Assembly (NCBI RefSeq): GCF_030142075.1
Contig: NZ_CP126241.1
Coordinates: 3,348,001 to 3,412,000, forward strand
Length of the DNA stretch: 64,000 bases
Direction of reading: 5' to 3'
From: Arthrobacter sp. zg-Y20
GTDB lineage: Bacteria > Actinomycetota > Actinomycetes > Actinomycetales > Micrococcaceae
The notes below the pieces were generated by a model. The model worked only from the letters and a program-made list of their open reading frames with translations, did not search any database and was not told the DNA's origin. Each line of letters opens with the position of its first letter. Position 1 is the first letter of the stretch. Below, piece after piece: positions 12,666 to 21,655 of this stretch. Position numbers and translations under genes: made by a program.

Positions 12666-12809
12666 ATCCCTTGATTTGACGGGGCCAGCAAGCGGCTTTC
12701 AAACTGAAATGTCGGCGGCAGCGCCAACAGCAGGGTGCTGTCCCCCCGGGGAGCGGCATAGGCGATTACGGCGGTTAGCTGCCGGCGGGTGCCTATTAGA
12801 AGGATTTTG

Positions 12810-14327
12810 ATGTCTGAGCGCATTACCCGCCCCCCGAGCGACAGCGCTGTTTCCGCGCCGCAAAACAACTCCCCCGAGCCGCATCTTGCCCGCTCCCTGT
12901 CCAGCCGCCACATCCAGCTGCTGGCCATCGGCGGAGCCATTGGCACCGGCCTGTTCATGGGCTCGGGCAAAACCATTTCCGTGGCCGGCCCGTCCGTGAT
13001 CTTCGTCTACGCGATCATCGGCTTCATGCTGTTCTTCGTGATGCGGGCCATGGGTGAACTGCTGCTCTCGAACCTCAACTACAAGTCCTTCAGCGATTTC
13101 TCCGCGGACCTCCTCGGCCCCTGGGCCGGCTTCTTCACCGGCTGGACCTACTGGTTCTGCTGGGTGGTCACCGGCATTGCCGACGTAGTGGCGATTGCCC
13201 ATTACGTGACCTTCTGGTGGGGCAGCGCCCCACTGTGGATTCCGGCGCTGGCCTGCATCCTGCTGCTGCTGGCCTTGAACCTGCCCTCGGTGAAGGCCTT
13301 CGGTGAAACCGAATTCTGGTTCGCGCTGGTCAAGATTGTGGCCATCCTGACCCTGATTGTGGTGGGCCTGGTGATGATCCTTACCGGCTTCACCCACGGC
13401 GACGGCGTGACGGCCGGCTTCGGGAACCTCTGGGAGCACGGCGGGTTCTTCCCCACCGGACCCATGGGCTTTGTTGCCGGCTTCCAGATTGCCGTGTTCG
13501 CTTTTGTCGGCATCGAGCTGGTGGGCACCGCCGCCGCCGAAACCAAGGATCCCGAAAAGAACCTGCCGCGCGCCGTGAACTCCATTCCGATCCGCATCCT
13601 GCTCTTCTACGTAGGCGCCCTGGCCATCCTCATGGCAGTGGTGCCGTGGGACGAGTTCAGCGCCGACGAGAGCCCGTTCGTGGGCATGTTCACACTCGCC
13701 GGGCTCGGCACTGCTGCGGCCGTGGTGAACTTTGTGGTGCTCACTTCCGCGGCTTCGTCGGCGAACTCGGGGATATATTCCACTTCGCGCATGGTTTTCG
13801 GTTTGGCGCACGACGGCGACGCCCCCCGGCCGTTCGGCCGGCTGTCCCGGCGCAAGGTCCCCCAGAACGCACTGTTCTTCTCCTGCACCTTCCTGCTGGC
13901 CGGCGTTGTCCTGCTGTACGCAGGCGAGTCGGTGAGCGCGGCCTTCACCCTGGTGACCACCATTTCGGCGCTGTGCTTTATGTTCGTCTGGTCCATCATC
14001 CTGGCCAGTTACCTGGTCTACCGGAAGCGCCGCCCGCAGCTGCACGCGGCGTCGAAGTTTCCGATGCCCGGCGGCGTCGTCATGGTTTACGTGGTGTTCG
14101 CGTTCTTCGCGTTCCTCCTGTGGGCCCTTACCACCCAGCCGGACACGCTGCAGGCCCTGCTGGTGACCCCCATCTGGTTTGTCCTCCTGGGCATTGTGTA
14201 CGCGTTCCTGCGCCGCACTCCCGTGCACCAGGCACGGGTGGCAGCGCACCGCGACGCCGTCGCCCGCGAGCGCGCCGGACTGGCCGACGCCGGACTGGCC
14301 GACGCCGGAACACCGGTCCGCGGCTAA
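12810..14327 (+). CDS. cycA: Amino acid permease, D-serine/D-alanine/glycine type
   Basis: APC-superfamily amino acid permease of 505 residues with about twelve membrane segments. The N-terminal RHIQLLAIGGAIGTGLFMGSG and the RAMGELLLSNLNYKSFSDF region are typical of the CycA branch, which imports glycine, D-alanine and D-serine with protons. The ATG at 12810 is used because AAGGA lies about six bases upstream. Divergence from a glycine-degradation operon under glycine-riboswitch control supports a glycine uptake role. The last residues contain a short duplicated AGLAD motif. Confidence 0.87.
   Translation: MSERITRPPSDSAVSAPQNNSPEPHLARSLSSRHIQLLAIGGAIGTGLFMGSGKTISVAGPSVIFVYAIIGFMLFFVMRAMGELLLSNLNYKSFSDFSADLLGPWAGFFTGWTYWFCWVVTGIADVVAIAHYVTFWWGSAPLWIPALACILLLLALNLPSVKAFGETEFWFALVKIVAILTLIVVGLVMILTGFTHGDGVTAGFGNLWEHGGFFPTGPMGFVAGFQIAVFAFVGIELVGTAAAETKDPEKNLPRAVNSIPIRILLFYVGALAILMAVVPWDEFSADESPFVGMFTLAGLGTAAAVVNFVVLTSAASSANSGIYSTSRMVFGLAHDGDAPRPFGRLSRRKVPQNALFFSCTFLLAGVVLLYAGESVSAAFTLVTTISALCFMFVWSIILASYLVYRKRRPQLHAASKFPMPGGVVMVYVVFAFFAFLLWALTTQPDTLQALLVTPIWFVLLGIVYAFLRRTPVHQARVAAHRDAVARERAGLADAGLADAGTPVRG
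14274..14309 (+). repeat. Short tandem repeat in the cycA C-terminus
   Basis: The 15-bp unit GCCGGACTGGCCGAC occurs twice in direct succession (14274-14288 and 14289-14303), followed by a partial third copy. It encodes AGLADAGLADAG in the cytoplasmic tail of the permease and may vary in copy number between strains. Confidence 0.7.
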
Positions 14328-14941
14328 TAAACCACTGTCCCCCGGGAGCTGACCGCTGCGCCGCCTCCCGGGGCGCCCGCCTTGGCGCTTGCGTCAATTT
14401 CCAGCCCGAAGGTATTCAGCGGCACTTCCAGCGCGGAAACCAGGTGCGGGACTACTTCGTGCTGGATCCGGCCGATTACGCCCTGCACATCGGCATCCGA
14501 GTTCACCGTGACCTTCATGGCCAGGTCCGGTTCGTCGGCTGTGCCGCGCAGCCGGACGGTTGAGCCCACCACGCCGGGGAGCTCCGCGGTTTCACGGTTG
14601 GCTGCGGCCGCCAGGATCTGCGGGTCGCACACCGTGATGCCGTGCGTGGGGTCTTCCTGCAGGCGGAACGTTCCCGCCGCCCGGTTCCGCGGAATCTGGG
14701 CGAGCAGCCACCACAGGCCCAGCAGCCCCAGCACCACTCCGGCGAGCAGGACACCCCACGGCGCGTACTCCCCGCTGAGGAAACCTTCCCCGTCCGCCAG
14801 CAGTGGTTCCGACGGGTCCGCAGCGGCCGTGCCTTTGAGCGCTCCTCCTGCGATCAGTGCAGCCAGGACCCCGGCGGCGAGGAGGATGATCCCCAGGACA
14901 ATCAGCCAGGTCCGGTTCGCTGGTCCGGCATGTGCTCTCAT
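14324..14941 (-). CDS. AmaP-like alkaline-shock membrane anchor protein
   Basis: A 205-residue membrane protein with two hydrophobic segments (about residues 11-32 and 60-80) followed by a soluble domain. The layout and its place at the end of an Asp23 operon match AmaP-type proteins, which in other Gram-positives anchor Asp23 to the membrane. The ATG at 14941 has GGAAGGG seven bases upstream. Its stop overlaps the convergent cycA stop by four bases. Identification rests on topology and context rather than strong motifs. Confidence 0.75.
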   Translation of the reverse strand: MRAHAGPANRTWLIVLGIILLAAGVLAALIAGGALKGTAAADPSEPLLADGEGFLSGEYAPWGVLLAGVVLGLLGLWWLLAQIPRNRAAGTFRLQEDPTHGITVCDPQILAAAANRETAELPGVVGSTVRLRGTADEPDLAMKVTVNSDADVQGVIGRIQHEVVPHLVSALEVPLNTFGLEIDASAKAGAPGGGAAVSSRGTVVY

Positions 14942-14954
14942 AGGACTGCCCTTC

Positions 14955-15569
14955 CTACTCCCTGGTCCGGATGCTGGCGGTAACCTCCGGCACGGGGTCC
15001 AGGCCGGTGGCCGCCAGGCGGGAGCGCACCCCGTCCACCACCCAGTGCTCCAGGTCGGAGGTGCCGTGCAGCGCCGTCGTGACGTCCAGGTGGACCCGGC
15101 GCGCGGAGGCGGTGGCGGAAGCTGATGCCACCCCGTCAATGTGGTCGCATGTGGAGGCCGCAAGCCGGGCAACTGCCCGGCGGCTCATCACCACGGTTTC
15201 GCCGCCCCGGACCGACGGTACTCCGCCGGTGTCCGCCGCTCCCGGCATCCCCGGCATGTTCACCGGCTTGGCCCGCAGCGGCAGGGAGCGGTACTCGCCC
15301 GGAATGATGCCGCACAGCAGCAGGATCAGGCCAAGCACGCCCAGGATGACGGCGGCGGTCCATCCCTGGGTGCTGTCCCAGCTGGTCTCCCGGAGCCAGC
15401 GCAGGGGTTCAGTGACGAACACCGGCCAGCTTCCGTTGACGAGCCGGAGCACCGCGGCCCACACCAGGGCCACTCCGAGGGCCAGCAGCAGGACAGCGGT
15501 GATCGTTGCCGGTACGGACCGGCTGGGCCGGCGGCGCATGGACACCGGCGGATGGATTCTGGCACTCAT
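14955..15569 (-). CDS. DUF6286-type membrane protein of the Asp23 cluster
   Basis: A 204-residue protein with a basic N-terminus, two membrane segments (about residues 20-42 and 68-90) and a C-terminal soluble domain ending in SIRTRE. Proteins of this shape in actinobacterial Asp23 clusters are annotated DUF6286. Its ATG overlaps the stop of the upstream gene as ATGA. It probably interacts with the Asp23 proteins at the membrane; function is not established. Confidence 0.8.
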   Translation of the reverse strand: MSARIHPPVSMRRRPSRSVPATITAVLLLALGVALVWAAVLRLVNGSWPVFVTEPLRWLRETSWDSTQGWTAAVILGVLGLILLLCGIIPGEYRSLPLRAKPVNMPGMPGAADTGGVPSVRGGETVVMSRRAVARLAASTCDHIDGVASASATASARRVHLDVTTALHGTSDLEHWVVDGVRSRLAATGLDPVPEVTASIRTRE

Positions 15570-15970
15570 TGCAGCTTCCTCCGGCGGGGTTCGGATTGCG
15601 GCGGACGGAGCCAGGCCACCGTGATGTCCACCTGCCGCACCTGCACCCCGGTCAGGGCCGTGACCCGTTCGGTGATCCGCCGCCGCAACTGTTCCGTGGC
15701 TTGGCGCAGCGGCACCGGATAAGGCAGTCCCACCGTCACTTTAAGGCTGGCGATATTGCCGGCCAGCTGGACGCTGGCATCCGGCCGGGCGGAAAGGTCC
15801 GCCCGTACGCCTATGCCCAGGAAGCCTCCGCTGCTGCCGCCGGCGAAGGTTTCGTCCCGGGCCACCTGGCTGGCGGTTTTTTCGAGCACCCGCCGGGCCA
15901 GGACGGTTTCCCCGCGGTCATTGATGTCCCGGGCCGGCCGCAGCGGCACCTGCGCCGAGGGCATACTCAT
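15566..15970 (-). CDS. Asp23/Gls24 family protein (second copy)
   Basis: A 134-residue protein with the Asp23/Gls24 fold pattern: a helical part with LARRVLEKTASQVARDE, then strands around LKVTVGLPYPVPLRQATEQLRRRITERV and a closing VDITVAWL strand. It lacks the long disordered head of the larger copy at 16170-16757. It overlaps both neighbours by four bases, so the three middle genes of this cluster are translationally coupled. Confidence 0.85.
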   Translation of the reverse strand: MSMPSAQVPLRPARDINDRGETVLARRVLEKTASQVARDETFAGGSSGGFLGIGVRADLSARPDASVQLAGNIASLKVTVGLPYPVPLRQATEQLRRRITERVTALTGVQVRQVDITVAWLRPPQSEPRRRKLQ

Positions 15971-16146
15971 CGGCTCGACGCTCTACCGAGCATTCCCTGG
16001 ACGTCCACCTTCCCGTCCGCCACCAGCCCCACCATCAGTCCAATCAAGCCGAACAGGAGCGTGATGAGGAACGGCACCCAACCACCGAAGGCCAGCACGA
16101 TTCCCAGCACCAGCCCGACTACCAGACACCACCGCGTTGCAGACAT
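15967..16146 (-). CDS. DUF2273-type small membrane protein
   Basis: A 59-residue protein, almost entirely membrane: two hydrophobic segments (LVVGLVLGIVLAFGGWVPFL and LLFGLIGLMVGLVA) and a short polar tail ending GMLGRASSR. The family is a regular partner of Asp23 proteins. The start has a very strong ribosome binding site, AAGGAGGA, and the TGA stop overlaps the next ATG. It lies between the two Asp23 genes. Confidence 0.85.
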   Translation of the reverse strand: MSATRWCLVVGLVLGIVLAFGGWVPFLITLLFGLIGLMVGLVADGKVDVQGMLGRASSR

Positions 16147-16169
16147 GGAGTCCTCCTTTTGGTTGTTGT

Positions 16170-16757
16170 TTACTCAAGGCTCTTGGACGGCTTGGCATCC
16201 TGGCTGTCGTCGTCCTCGTCCTGGTTGTCCCCGGGCAGGTGCACGTCGGTGACGTTGACGTTCACTTCGAGGACCTCCAGCCCGGTGGCGTTTTCCACGG
16301 ACCGGATGACGTTGCGCCGAATGCCCTGGCTGACCTCCACTACGGAGTAGCCGTACTCCACCACAATGCTGACGTCCACCGCCGCCTGCCGCTCACCCTT
16401 TTCCACCGAGACGCCGTTGCTGACATTTGTCTGCGAACCCGGTATCCGTTCCGTCATGGAACTGAAGGCCCGGCGCGCCGCATTGCCCATGGCATACACC
16501 CCGGGCACCTCTCGGGTGGCCATGCCGGCGAGCTTCTGCACCACGGTTTCCTCAATGGTGGTGTCGCCCCGGGGTGTCTGCAGCGGCCCCGACCTGCGCT
16601 GGGCGTCTGGGGGCGCCGGCGCTTCCGGGGTGCTCAGTGTGCCCTGCCCCTGTGCTCCCTGCCCCGGTGCTCCCTGCATCCCTTGTGCGCTTTCGATGCT
16701 CTGCGCGCCCCGCGGACTCGGCGCTGACGGCGTGGGGGTCTTTGACGGATCTGCCAT
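16170..16757 (-). CDS. Asp23/Gls24 family envelope stress response protein
   Basis: A 195-residue protein. Residues 1-60 are Pro/Gly/Gln-rich and likely disordered; the rest is an Asp23/Gls24 domain (ETVVQKLAGMATREVPGVYAMG, then VDVSIVVEYGYSVVEVSQGIRRNV and VLEVNVNVTDVHL). Known members form abundant membrane-associated complexes under envelope or alkaline stress. The ATG at 16757 is preferred because AGGAG sits about eight bases upstream; an ATG three codons earlier abuts that site. First gene of the five-gene cluster. Confidence 0.9.
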   Translation of the reverse strand: MADPSKTPTPSAPSPRGAQSIESAQGMQGAPGQGAQGQGTLSTPEAPAPPDAQRRSGPLQTPRGDTTIEETVVQKLAGMATREVPGVYAMGNAARRAFSSMTERIPGSQTNVSNGVSVEKGERQAAVDVSIVVEYGYSVVEVSQGIRRNVIRSVENATGLEVLEVNVNVTDVHLPGDNQDEDDDSQDAKPSKSLE

Positions 16758-16790
16758 GGAAATCATCTCCTGCGTATCAACGCGGACTCA

Positions 16791-16827
16791 CCGCGCACGT
16801 CCCTTACAGAATTAATGACGTGCGCGG
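16791..16827. promoter_or_regulatory. 11-bp dyad in the divergent region between asp23 and the sigma factor
   Basis: CCGCGCACGTC (16791-16801) is repeated inverted at 16817-16827 around a 15-base AT-rich centre (ccttacagaattaat). It lies 34 to 70 bases upstream of the asp23 start, where that promoter should be. A second small palindrome, GCCAAAGTTTGGC (16849-16861), lies on the sigma-factor side, next to a TATCTT -10-like box. Probable promoter/operator pair; the binding protein is unknown. Confidence 0.45.
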
Positions 16828-16960
16828 GCCGGATTCGTCACGGCGAAAGCCAAAGTTTGGCTATCTTTCCCGCCGCCCGGGACGGTGTTGTTCCGCCCGG
16901 GTCCGCCCTCTGGGAAAATCGGGGCATGGTCCGGTCGCTGCCGGACGGAACAGGGACACC

Positions 16961-17593
16961 ATGGCAGGATCCGAGCTGCCGCAGGCGGCACATAACCATT
17001 CTCCCCGCGGCCGTGCCGGGACCGCACTTTCCCTCCCGGACGAGGCTGCGTTGGTGGCGCAGGCCCGGAGCGGCGACCTCCCAGCCTTCGAATATCTGGT
17101 GGCCCTCTATCAGGGGCGGCTGTTCCGGCTCGCCTACCGGATGCTGCGGGACCGCGGCGACGCCGAGGACGTAGTCCAGGACACCCTCACGGCCGGCTGG
17201 CGGATGCTGCCCACACTGGACCGGGGCGAGGCGTTCGGCGGCTGGGTTTACCGCACCGCCACCAACCGCTGCCTGGACGTACTCCGCCACCGCACTGCGC
17301 ATCCGCAGGACCTGCCCGGAACCGAGCACCTGGCAGCGGCACTGGATGCGGGGGCAACCCGGCGCGGAGCCGATCCGCACCACAGTGCCGAGGTTTCCGC
17401 AGAACTTGAAACCCTGCGGCGCGCACTGTCCCTGCTGCCGGCGGACCAGCGGGCCTGCTGGCTGCTGCGCGAGGTCCACGGCCAGAGTTATGCGGAGATC
17501 GGTGCCGCCCTGCGGATCAGCCCGCCGGCGGTGCGCGGGCGGCTGGCCCGGGCACGGGAACACCTCACGGCCGCGATGACCCAGTGGCGGTGA
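16961..17593 (+). CDS. ECF-type RNA polymerase sigma factor
   Basis: A 210-residue sigma-70 family protein with region 2 (about residues 45-110, FRLAYRMLRDRGDAEDVVQDTL) and region 4 (about 150-205, LPADQRACWLLREVHGQSYAEIGAAL followed by an ARAREHL recognition helix). No anti-sigma gene follows. The start at 16961 is taken because AGGGA precedes it; the frame is open far upstream but that part is antisense to asp23. Diverges from the Asp23 cluster, a pairing seen in other actinobacteria, so it probably controls the envelope stress genes. Confidence 0.87.
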   Translation: MAGSELPQAAHNHSPRGRAGTALSLPDEAALVAQARSGDLPAFEYLVALYQGRLFRLAYRMLRDRGDAEDVVQDTLTAGWRMLPTLDRGEAFGGWVYRTATNRCLDVLRHRTAHPQDLPGTEHLAAALDAGATRRGADPHHSAEVSAELETLRRALSLLPADQRACWLLREVHGQSYAEIGAALRISPPAVRGRLARAREHLTAAMTQWR

Positions 17594-17727
17594 CGGCACC
17601 CTTGAACTTCCATTTACCAGACAATAATATCCACGATACGGAAGAAGTAACCGGGATCACCCGCCTGTTTTCCCGCTGGTTTCCGCCACTCCCCCTCCGC
17701 CGGGGCACCGTTCACAGGAGAACCATC

Positions 17728-19326
17728 ATGGCCGTTGAAGTAACCGACTCCTCCCCCGCGGAGGGAGCGGAGCACATCCTGACTCCCGAAGCACTGAAAT
17801 TCATTGAAGAACTCCACCGCCGCTTCCGCAGCACCCGCGACGAGCGCCTGGCCGCCCGCGCTGTCCGCCGCCGGGAGGTCTCGGCCAGCGGAACGCTGGA
17901 TTTCCTTTCCGAAACCGCTGATATCCGCAGCGGTGACTGGAAGGTCGCCGAGGCGCCGGCCGCGCTGCAGGACCGCCGGGTGGAAATGACGGGTCCGGCG
18001 TCCCCCGCCAAGATGGCTATCAACGCCCTGAATTCGGGGGCCAAGGTATGGCTTGCCGACCTTGAGGACGCCTGCACGCCCACGTGGCACAACCTGGTGG
18101 ATTCCCAAGTGAACCTTTACCGTGCAGCCCGCGGCGACCTTTCCTACACTTCACCGGACGGCAAGGAATACTCACTGCGCACGGACGTTCCGCTCGCCGT
18201 CGTCGTGATGCGCCCGCGCGGCTGGCACCTGCCGGAAAAACACCTGCAGATCGACGGCGAACCTGCCGTGGGTGCGCTGGTGGACTTCGGCCTGCACTTC
18301 TTCGCCAACGCGAAACAGCTGCTGGAAAACGGCCAGGGACCGTACTATTACCTGCCCAAGATGGAGAGCCACCTCGAAGCCCGCCTCTGGAACGATGTCT
18401 TCGGCTTTGCCGAGGAGTACGTGGGCGCGCCGCAGGGGTCGGTCCGCGCCACCGTGCTGATCGAGACCATTCCGGCGGCCTTTGAAATGGAGGAAATCCT
18501 CTACGAACTGCGGGAGCACGCCTCGGGCCTGAACGCCGGGCGGTGGGACTACCTGTTCAGCATGATCAAGGTCTTCCGCGACGCCGGGAAGTCCTTCCTC
18601 CTGCCGGACCGCGCGGACGTGACCATGACGGCACCGTTTATGCGGGCATACACCGAGCTGCTGGTGAAGACCTGCCACCGCCGGGGTGCCTTCGCCATGG
18701 GCGGCATGGCTGCCTTCATCCCCAACCGGCGGGAACCCGAAACCACGGCAGCTGCGCTGGAAAAGGTGAAGGCGGACAAGACCCGGGAGGCCGGTGACGG
18801 TTTTGACGGTTCCTGGGTGGCCCACCCGGATCTGGTGGCCACCTGCACGGAGGTCTTCGACGGCGTGCTGGGCGACAAGCCGAACCAAGTGGACCGGCTG
18901 CGCGAAGACGTGTCCGTTACCGCCTCGGACCTGCTCGATGTCAGCACCGCCGGCGGGTCGATCACCGAGGCCGGGCTGCGCTCCAACCTGTACGTGGCCG
19001 TCAACTATGTGGCCATCTGGCTTTCTGGCAACGGCGCCGTGGCCATCCGCAATTTGATGGAGGACGCCGCCACCGCCGAGATTTCCCGTTCCCAGGTCTG
19101 GCAGCAGGTCCGGAACCACGTAGTCCTGGAGGACACCGGAGAGACCGTGACCGAGGACCTGGTCAGCCGGCTCTTGGCGGAGGAGACCGAGCGGCTCCGC
19201 GGCGAGGTGTCAGAGGAGATGTACACCGGGTATTTCGAGCCGGCCAGCAAACTGATCGGCTCGATCAGCCTGTCAGCGGATTACCCCGATTTCCTTACCC
19301 TTCCCGCCTACGAGTTGATTGACTAG
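17728..19326 (+). CDS. aceB: Malate synthase A
   Basis: Condenses glyoxylate and acetyl-CoA to malate in the glyoxylate shunt. The 532-residue length fits malate synthase A. The WLADLEDACTPTWHN motif and VVMRPRGWHLPEKH (catalytic Arg near residue 162) are typical, as are AFAMGGMAAFIPNR and DGSWVAHPDL. The ATG at 17728 has AGGAGA seven bases upstream; the frame opens further upstream, overlapping the end of the sigma factor, but those residues are not family-like. No isocitrate lyase gene is in the window. Its stop overlaps the convergent hydrolase stop. Confidence 0.97.
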   Translation: MAVEVTDSSPAEGAEHILTPEALKFIEELHRRFRSTRDERLAARAVRRREVSASGTLDFLSETADIRSGDWKVAEAPAALQDRRVEMTGPASPAKMAINALNSGAKVWLADLEDACTPTWHNLVDSQVNLYRAARGDLSYTSPDGKEYSLRTDVPLAVVVMRPRGWHLPEKHLQIDGEPAVGALVDFGLHFFANAKQLLENGQGPYYYLPKMESHLEARLWNDVFGFAEEYVGAPQGSVRATVLIETIPAAFEMEEILYELREHASGLNAGRWDYLFSMIKVFRDAGKSFLLPDRADVTMTAPFMRAYTELLVKTCHRRGAFAMGGMAAFIPNRREPETTAAALEKVKADKTREAGDGFDGSWVAHPDLVATCTEVFDGVLGDKPNQVDRLREDVSVTASDLLDVSTAGGSITEAGLRSNLYVAVNYVAIWLSGNGAVAIRNLMEDAATAEISRSQVWQQVRNHVVLEDTGETVTEDLVSRLLAEETERLRGEVSEEMYTGYFEPASKLIGSISLSADYPDFLTLPAYELID

Positions 19327-20354
19327 GCGCGGGCCCGCAGGTACCCGCCGGACCACCGAGTGATGGCATTGTAGGCCTGCGCCCGGACCACCGGGGCAGA
19401 GAGGAACACGTCATGCATGGCGTTGGCTATCCGCACCACGCTGACCGAGGGGCCCAGCGATAGCGCCCGGTGGGCCACCACATTCACATCCAGGGCAACG
19501 TCGGATCGTTCGGCATCTTCAGACCAGCGCGGGTGCAGGTAGCTCTTGTCCGAGAGGAGCACCAGCACGGGCACGTTCAGCCGCAGCCCGGTGGCTACGG
19601 TGGCCTGAGCGGAAAACACCGCATTGAGGAACGCCACGGTCACCGGAAAGCCACGGACCGGCCGCCATTGTGTGTTGTAGTTCCATTCGCCGCTAAAAGC
19701 CGCGGACACCGTCCGGCTGTAGATGCCCGGATCCACCGGAGGCAGCGGCATCCGCGGCCGGCGCTGTGCCTGCATGCTGACCAGCGGGGAGATCATGCGG
19801 CGGGCCAGTTCCGTTGCCTGGAACTCCAGCCAGGGACTGTTCAGGATCAGTGCCGCGGCCCGTCCCGGGTGACGGTAGGCCCACGTGGACAAGGTGAGGC
19901 CACCGGTGGAATGGCCCAGCAGGAGCAGGGGCCGGGCGTCCGCTGCACCCTGGCCCATGGCGTCCAGCGCCGCTTCCAGGTCCGCGTCGTAATCGCTGAG
20001 GCTTTGCACATACCCCGGTTCCTGCCCGGGGCGCAGGCTGCGGCCGTAGTTGTGCAGGTCCAGGGCGAAGAACCGGGCCCCCTGCGCAGCCCAATAGCGC
20101 GCGAGCTCGGTCTGGAAAAAGTAATCGGACCAGCCGTGCACGTACAGGACATCCAAGCCTTCGCTGCCGGCATCCACGCCGGAAAGCATCAGTTCCGGAA
20201 CCTGCCGGACACCGGCGGGGAGTACCTCGTTTCCCGGGGCCGGCGTGTAGCGGACCAGGGTCGCAACGTTGCCGCCGGGAAGGTCCAGGGTGAGCTGCTC
20301 GAAGCCCTCTCCGAGGATGTCCGGCTCCCAGCCGCGCAGCGGCGGCCTAGCCAC
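19323..20354 (-). CDS. Alpha/beta hydrolase
   Basis: A 343-residue soluble serine hydrolase with the nucleophile elbow LGHSTGG, an oxyanion region VLYVHGWSDYFFQ, and a C-terminal catalytic His in ANAMHDVFLSAP. Monoacylglycerol-lipase-like layout; substrate unknown. Starts at a GTG that overlaps the end of the alcohol dehydrogenase gene by eight bases, so the two are likely co-translated. Convergent with aceB, sharing stop-codon bases. Confidence 0.85.
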   Translation of the reverse strand: MARPPLRGWEPDILGEGFEQLTLDLPGGNVATLVRYTPAPGNEVLPAGVRQVPELMLSGVDAGSEGLDVLYVHGWSDYFFQTELARYWAAQGARFFALDLHNYGRSLRPGQEPGYVQSLSDYDADLEAALDAMGQGAADARPLLLLGHSTGGLTLSTWAYRHPGRAAALILNSPWLEFQATELARRMISPLVSMQAQRRPRMPLPPVDPGIYSRTVSAAFSGEWNYNTQWRPVRGFPVTVAFLNAVFSAQATVATGLRLNVPVLVLLSDKSYLHPRWSEDAERSDVALDVNVVAHRALSLGPSVSVVRIANAMHDVFLSAPVVRAQAYNAITRWSGGYLRARA

Positions 20355-21501
20355 GGGATACCGGGGCTGCCGGGTCCTCGAACAGGATCACCTGGCGGAT
20401 GGCTTTTCCGTCCGCCAAGGTGTCCATGGCGGCATTGATGTCATCCAGGGTGATGGTCGAGGAAACCAGTTCCTCCACCGGCAGCTTCCCCTCCCGCCAC
20501 AGCTGGGCGTAAACGGGGATGTCCCGGGCCGGAACCGCGGAACCGAGGTAGCTGCCGATGATGGTGCGTGCCTCCGCAGTGAGGGTCAACGGCAGAATTT
20601 CGGCAGTTTGATCCGGAGCAGGCAGCCCCACCGTCACGGTGGTGCCGCCGGCTGCGGTGATCCGAACGGCAGTTTCAAACGCACGGGGGTGCCCGGCGGC
20701 CTCGATGACCAGGGCAGGGCGGATCCCGGCGTCGAGCGCCTCCTGCGGAGTGTAGACGGCGTCCGCCCCCAGTTCCCTTGCCCGGGCCAGTTTCTCCGGC
20801 AGGGAGTCGATGCCGATCACACTGCGGACCCCCAGGGAAAGTGCGGTCAGCAGGGCTGCCATGCCGACGCCGCCGAGTCCCACCACCGCGACGTCGTCGT
20901 CCTTGCCCGGGCGGGCAGGGTTCAGCACCGCGCCACCGCCGGTAAGCACGGCGCAGCCCAGCAGGGCTGCCACCTGCGGGGGGATGTCATCCTCCACGGG
21001 AACCACGGATTTACGGTTGACCACCGCGTGGCTGGCGAAGCCGGAGACCCCCAAGTGGTGGCGCACCTCCTCCCCGTCTTCGCCGTGCAGGCGCATGCCG
21101 CCGTCGAGCAGGGTGCCGGCGTTGTTGGCCGCCGAACCCGCAAGGCACGGCATTTTGCCGTCTGTGCGGCAACCGGCACATTCGCCGCAGCGCGGCAGGA
21201 AAGCCATCACCACGCGTTGGCCCACGGCCAGGTCTTCCACCCCCTCCCCCAGCTCCTCCACCCTGCCGGCGGCCTCATGACCTAACAGCATGGGCAGCGG
21301 CCGGACCCGGCTGCCGTTCACCACGGACAGGTCCGAGTGGCACAGGCTGGCAGCTTCTATGCGCACGAGGATCTCTCCCGGGCCCGGAGCGTCGAGCATC
21401 AGGTCACGGACGGCCACCGGCCGGGACCGGGCGTAGGGGCGCGGGGCGCCAATGGTTTCCAGGACTGCGCCGCGGATGGACCTGCTGCCGTTGATAGCCA
21501 T
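20347..21501 (-). CDS. Zinc-dependent alcohol dehydrogenase (MDR family)
   Basis: A 384-residue medium-chain dehydrogenase. The catalytic zinc site includes Cys in SLCHSDLS and the GHEAAG motif; the structural zinc site is the four-Cys cluster CGECAGCRTDGKMPC. The NAD-binding motif is VGLGGVGMAAL. It oxidises an alcohol to an aldehyde, or the reverse; the pairing with the downstream alpha/beta hydrolase suggests ester or alcohol catabolism but does not name the substrate. Confidence 0.92.
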   Translation of the reverse strand: MAINGSRSIRGAVLETIGAPRPYARSRPVAVRDLMLDAPGPGEILVRIEAASLCHSDLSVVNGSRVRPLPMLLGHEAAGRVEELGEGVEDLAVGQRVVMAFLPRCGECAGCRTDGKMPCLAGSAANNAGTLLDGGMRLHGEDGEEVRHHLGVSGFASHAVVNRKSVVPVEDDIPPQVAALLGCAVLTGGGAVLNPARPGKDDDVAVVGLGGVGMAALLTALSLGVRSVIGIDSLPEKLARARELGADAVYTPQEALDAGIRPALVIEAAGHPRAFETAVRITAAGGTTVTVGLPAPDQTAEILPLTLTAEARTIIGSYLGSAVPARDIPVYAQLWREGKLPVEELVSSTITLDDINAAMDTLADGKAIRQVILFEDPAAPVSRG

Positions 21502-21655
21502 GAACTCTCCCTTGAAATCCCTGCCCTGCGGCCGCCGTGTTTCCGCCCGGCCGGTGCTGCGGCGCCCGTTCCTCCCGCCATTTGATCATGTCCAGGCGGA
21601 TCCCACACGGCTTGGGTGGCTGCCGGGGGCAGATTCGTTTGGCAAGATTAGGGCC

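Noticed and set aside
12699-14249. Minus-strand frame of 516 codons opposite cycA
   Set aside because: Gly/His/Glu-rich antisense shadow; the plus strand gives an unmistakable permease.
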